From: CADCTB01 sp964479465
Lineage (GTDB): Bacteria; Actinomycetota; Acidimicrobiia; Acidimicrobiales; AC-14
Direction: 5' to 3'
NCBI GenBank assembly: GCA_964479465.1
Contig: CAYZMG010000006.1
Coordinates: forward strand, 48,006-112,005
Length of the DNA stretch: 64,000 bases
Under the pieces are notes generated by a model, which was not told the DNA's origin, made no database searches, and saw only the letters and a list, made by a program, of their open reading frames with translations. This document shows positions 62,678-64,000 of this stretch, one piece after another. The position numbers were made by a program, and so were the translations under genes. Each line of letters begins with the position of its first letter. Positions within the stretch are counted from its first letter, which is position 1.

Positions 62678-62826
62678 ACGGGGTTGTGGCTTTACAGCGT
62701 ACGGCTCGGTTAGTCTTGCGCCGTCCGTCCCGTGAGGGACCGTTCGCCCTTTTGCCGGGCTTGCGCAGGCGGGACATGCAGAGCGGGATGCGAAGTGTTG
62801 CGCAACGATGAACAAGGAGACGCCCA
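62678..62826 (+). promoter_or_regulatory. Promoter and structured 5' leader of the right-edge surface gene
   Basis: TAGTCT at 62711-62716 would give a leader of about 105 nt. It contains GTCCC-GTGA-GGGAC, a GNRA-type hairpin, and AAGGAG 8 nt before the ATG. No riboswitch class was recognised. Confidence 0.4.
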
Positions 62827-64000
62827 ATGAGGACTCGCATGCAGAAGCTACGAGTCGCTTTGCTGGTGGCGGGGACACTGGGGTCGGCGGTTGGCTTCTA
62901 CGTGTCCAGCCCGGCCCAGGCCGACGTGACGGCCACCTCTGGCTCCGCCTATGGCGCCCAGGTCACCCTGCTGGGGATCCCCCTGATCGCGCCGACCCCG
63001 GTGGTCACAGGCGGCCCGGGCATCGGCTACGCGGCCGACACCGACACCACNNNNNNNNNNTCCCGGCTGATAACCCGACGAACGTGTCACTCATCAACAT
63101 CCTCTCGGTCTGCGGCATCACCGTGTCGACGTTCGGCACGGCCAATGCCAACCCTCACCTGCACGCAGCCAACAGCACCGCCACCATCGCCGGCGTGGCC
63201 GTCGGCGCCGGTCCGGGCGGCACGCTGACACTGAACGCGGTGAACATTGCCTGCCGGGCCGACGGCGACGACGCCGTGGCCAACATGAGCATCGCCGGCT
63301 CCAGCCTGGCCGGCAACCCGCTGCTGAGCGGGCCGATCGCCGCGAACACGTCGGTCCTGGGCGTTCCGGGAACCCTCGAGGTGATCCTCAACGCGCAGGT
63401 CAGGACCGAGTCCGTCGGCAGCACTCCCGGCGGGATCGACGGTATGAACGGGATCGTTGCCGAGGCGGCACGCATCGTCCTGCTCGACAGCACGGTGATC
63501 GTCCTCGGCCACGTCGAGTGCCTGGCCACCGGGCCGAACGTGAACGAGCCGACGACGACATCGTCCACGAGTTCCAGCTCCACGAGCTCGTCGTCCACGT
63601 CCTCTACCTCCTCTACCTCCTCTACGTCCTCCACGTCGTCGACGTCGTCGACGTCGTCTACCTCGACCACCCTTCCTCCGAACGGCGGCACCACGACGAC
63701 CGTCGCCGGCGGCGGCGCTGGTACCAGCATCGTCAACATCTGCAACGCCGGCGACGGCGGGAGCGGTGGCGCCGGCATCGGACAGGGCGGTAGCGCCGTG
63801 GCCGCCGGCGGCACGGCCACCGGTGGTGCGGGCACGGGTATCGGTGGTGCCGCAGGCAGTGGCGGCAACGCCTGCAACGGCCTGGGCGGCACCGGTGGTG
63901 CCTTCTTCCCCGGCGGCGGCAACATCTTCGGCGGCATCGGCAACATCAACATCTGCAACGCCGGTGACGGCGGTAACGGCGGTGCCGGCCTCGGCTCCGG
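62827..64000 (+). CDS. Secreted choice-of-anchor-like protein with Ser/Thr stalk and glycine-rich repeats (interrupted by gap, 3' end beyond window)
   Basis: Signal peptide (VALLVAGTLGSAVGFYVSS...AQA), then SAYGAQVTLLGIPLIAPTPVV, like choice-of-anchor P surface domains. After the Ns the frame resumes as PADNPTNVSLINILSVCG and stays open to the edge: GVPGTLEVILNAQV and IVLLDSTVIVLGHVECL, a Ser/Thr-only stalk of about 45 residues (63550-63670), then NICNAGDGG glycine-rich repeats. The frames before and after the gap differ; a true gap length of 2 modulo 3 would join them, so this is an assembly effect, not a pseudogene. It shares its glycine-rich domain with the 13833 protein. Confidence 0.75.
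63051..63060. other. Assembly gap (10 Ns)
   Basis: Ten undetermined bases, probably a placeholder length, inside the right-edge surface gene. Confidence 0.99.

Noticed and set aside
62827..64000. Right-edge gene as a frameshifted pseudogene
   Set aside because: The phase change coincides exactly with the N run; both sides are otherwise long, open and domain-like.

Overview
The window is a high-GC scaffold piece from a Gram-positive actinobacterium, most like the Acidimicrobiia. Pointers are the complete TreS-Mak-GlgE-GlgB trehalose-to-glucan route, a MhuD-like haem-degrading protein, GatCAB, a PASTA-domain Ser/Thr kinase, LAxTG-type wall-anchor signals and many apparently leaderless genes. 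A run of ten Ns (63051-63060) shows this is a draft assembly. The lineage is an inference from gene content and synteny; no rRNA or tRNA gene was seen.

1-18.4 kb is a cell-surface and exopolysaccharide region. It opens with a secreted CAP/FN3 protein running off the left edge. It then holds two methyltransferases beside glycosyltransferases, a membrane phosphoglycosyl transferase that would start lipid-linked sugar assembly, a Wzy-like membrane protein, an FkbM methyltransferase, a Wzx-like flippase, a Wzc/CpsD-like tyrosine kinase, a DUF4012 protein, two tandem paralogous proteins ending in LARTG/LSRTG anchors, a nucleotide-sugar dehydrogenase and a coiled-coil protein. 18.5-21.7 kb carries a low-molecular-weight phosphatase, glyA and a WecA/TagO-like transferase.

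21.7-29.2 kb is a full F1Fo ATP synthase operon (two accessory membrane proteins, then atpB-E-F-H-A-G-D-C). A 26-codon micro-gene sits between atpG and atpD with 4-nt overlaps on both sides. A related 26-codon micro-gene sits in the same arrangement before glgB, 16 kb away. 29.3-36.1 kb is mixed: a LigT-GNAT fusion, a secreted M23 peptidase, glpX, a J-domain protein, a small hydrolase, an MFS transporter and a NifU-like scaffold. 36.2-46 kb is glycogen/trehalose metabolism: glgP divergent from glgE-treS-mak-micro-gene-glgB.

46-62.7 kb is housekeeping: cysteine desulfurase and mnmA (tRNA thiolation), ligA, a MOSC protein, HIT, a likely toxin-antitoxin pair, a PASTA kinase, SDR, SCP2, a hydrolase ORF fused in frame to gatC, gatA, gatB and a MhuD-like protein with a His/Gly/Gln repeat insertion. 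The right end is a secreted, Ser/Thr-stalked, glycine-rich protein interrupted by the assembly gap and running off the window. Its glycine-rich cysteine-bounded domain recurs in the 13.8 kb protein.

Two features run through the window. Many genes start 6-8 nt after a TANNNT hexamer, as expected of leaderless transcripts. Intergenic gaps carry a dispersed GC-rich hairpin repeat, and two gaps carry long palindromes with a shared GTACCTC-N-GAGGTAC core. No CRISPR array, insertion sequence or prophage was seen, and no stretch over 300 bases lacks a gene.
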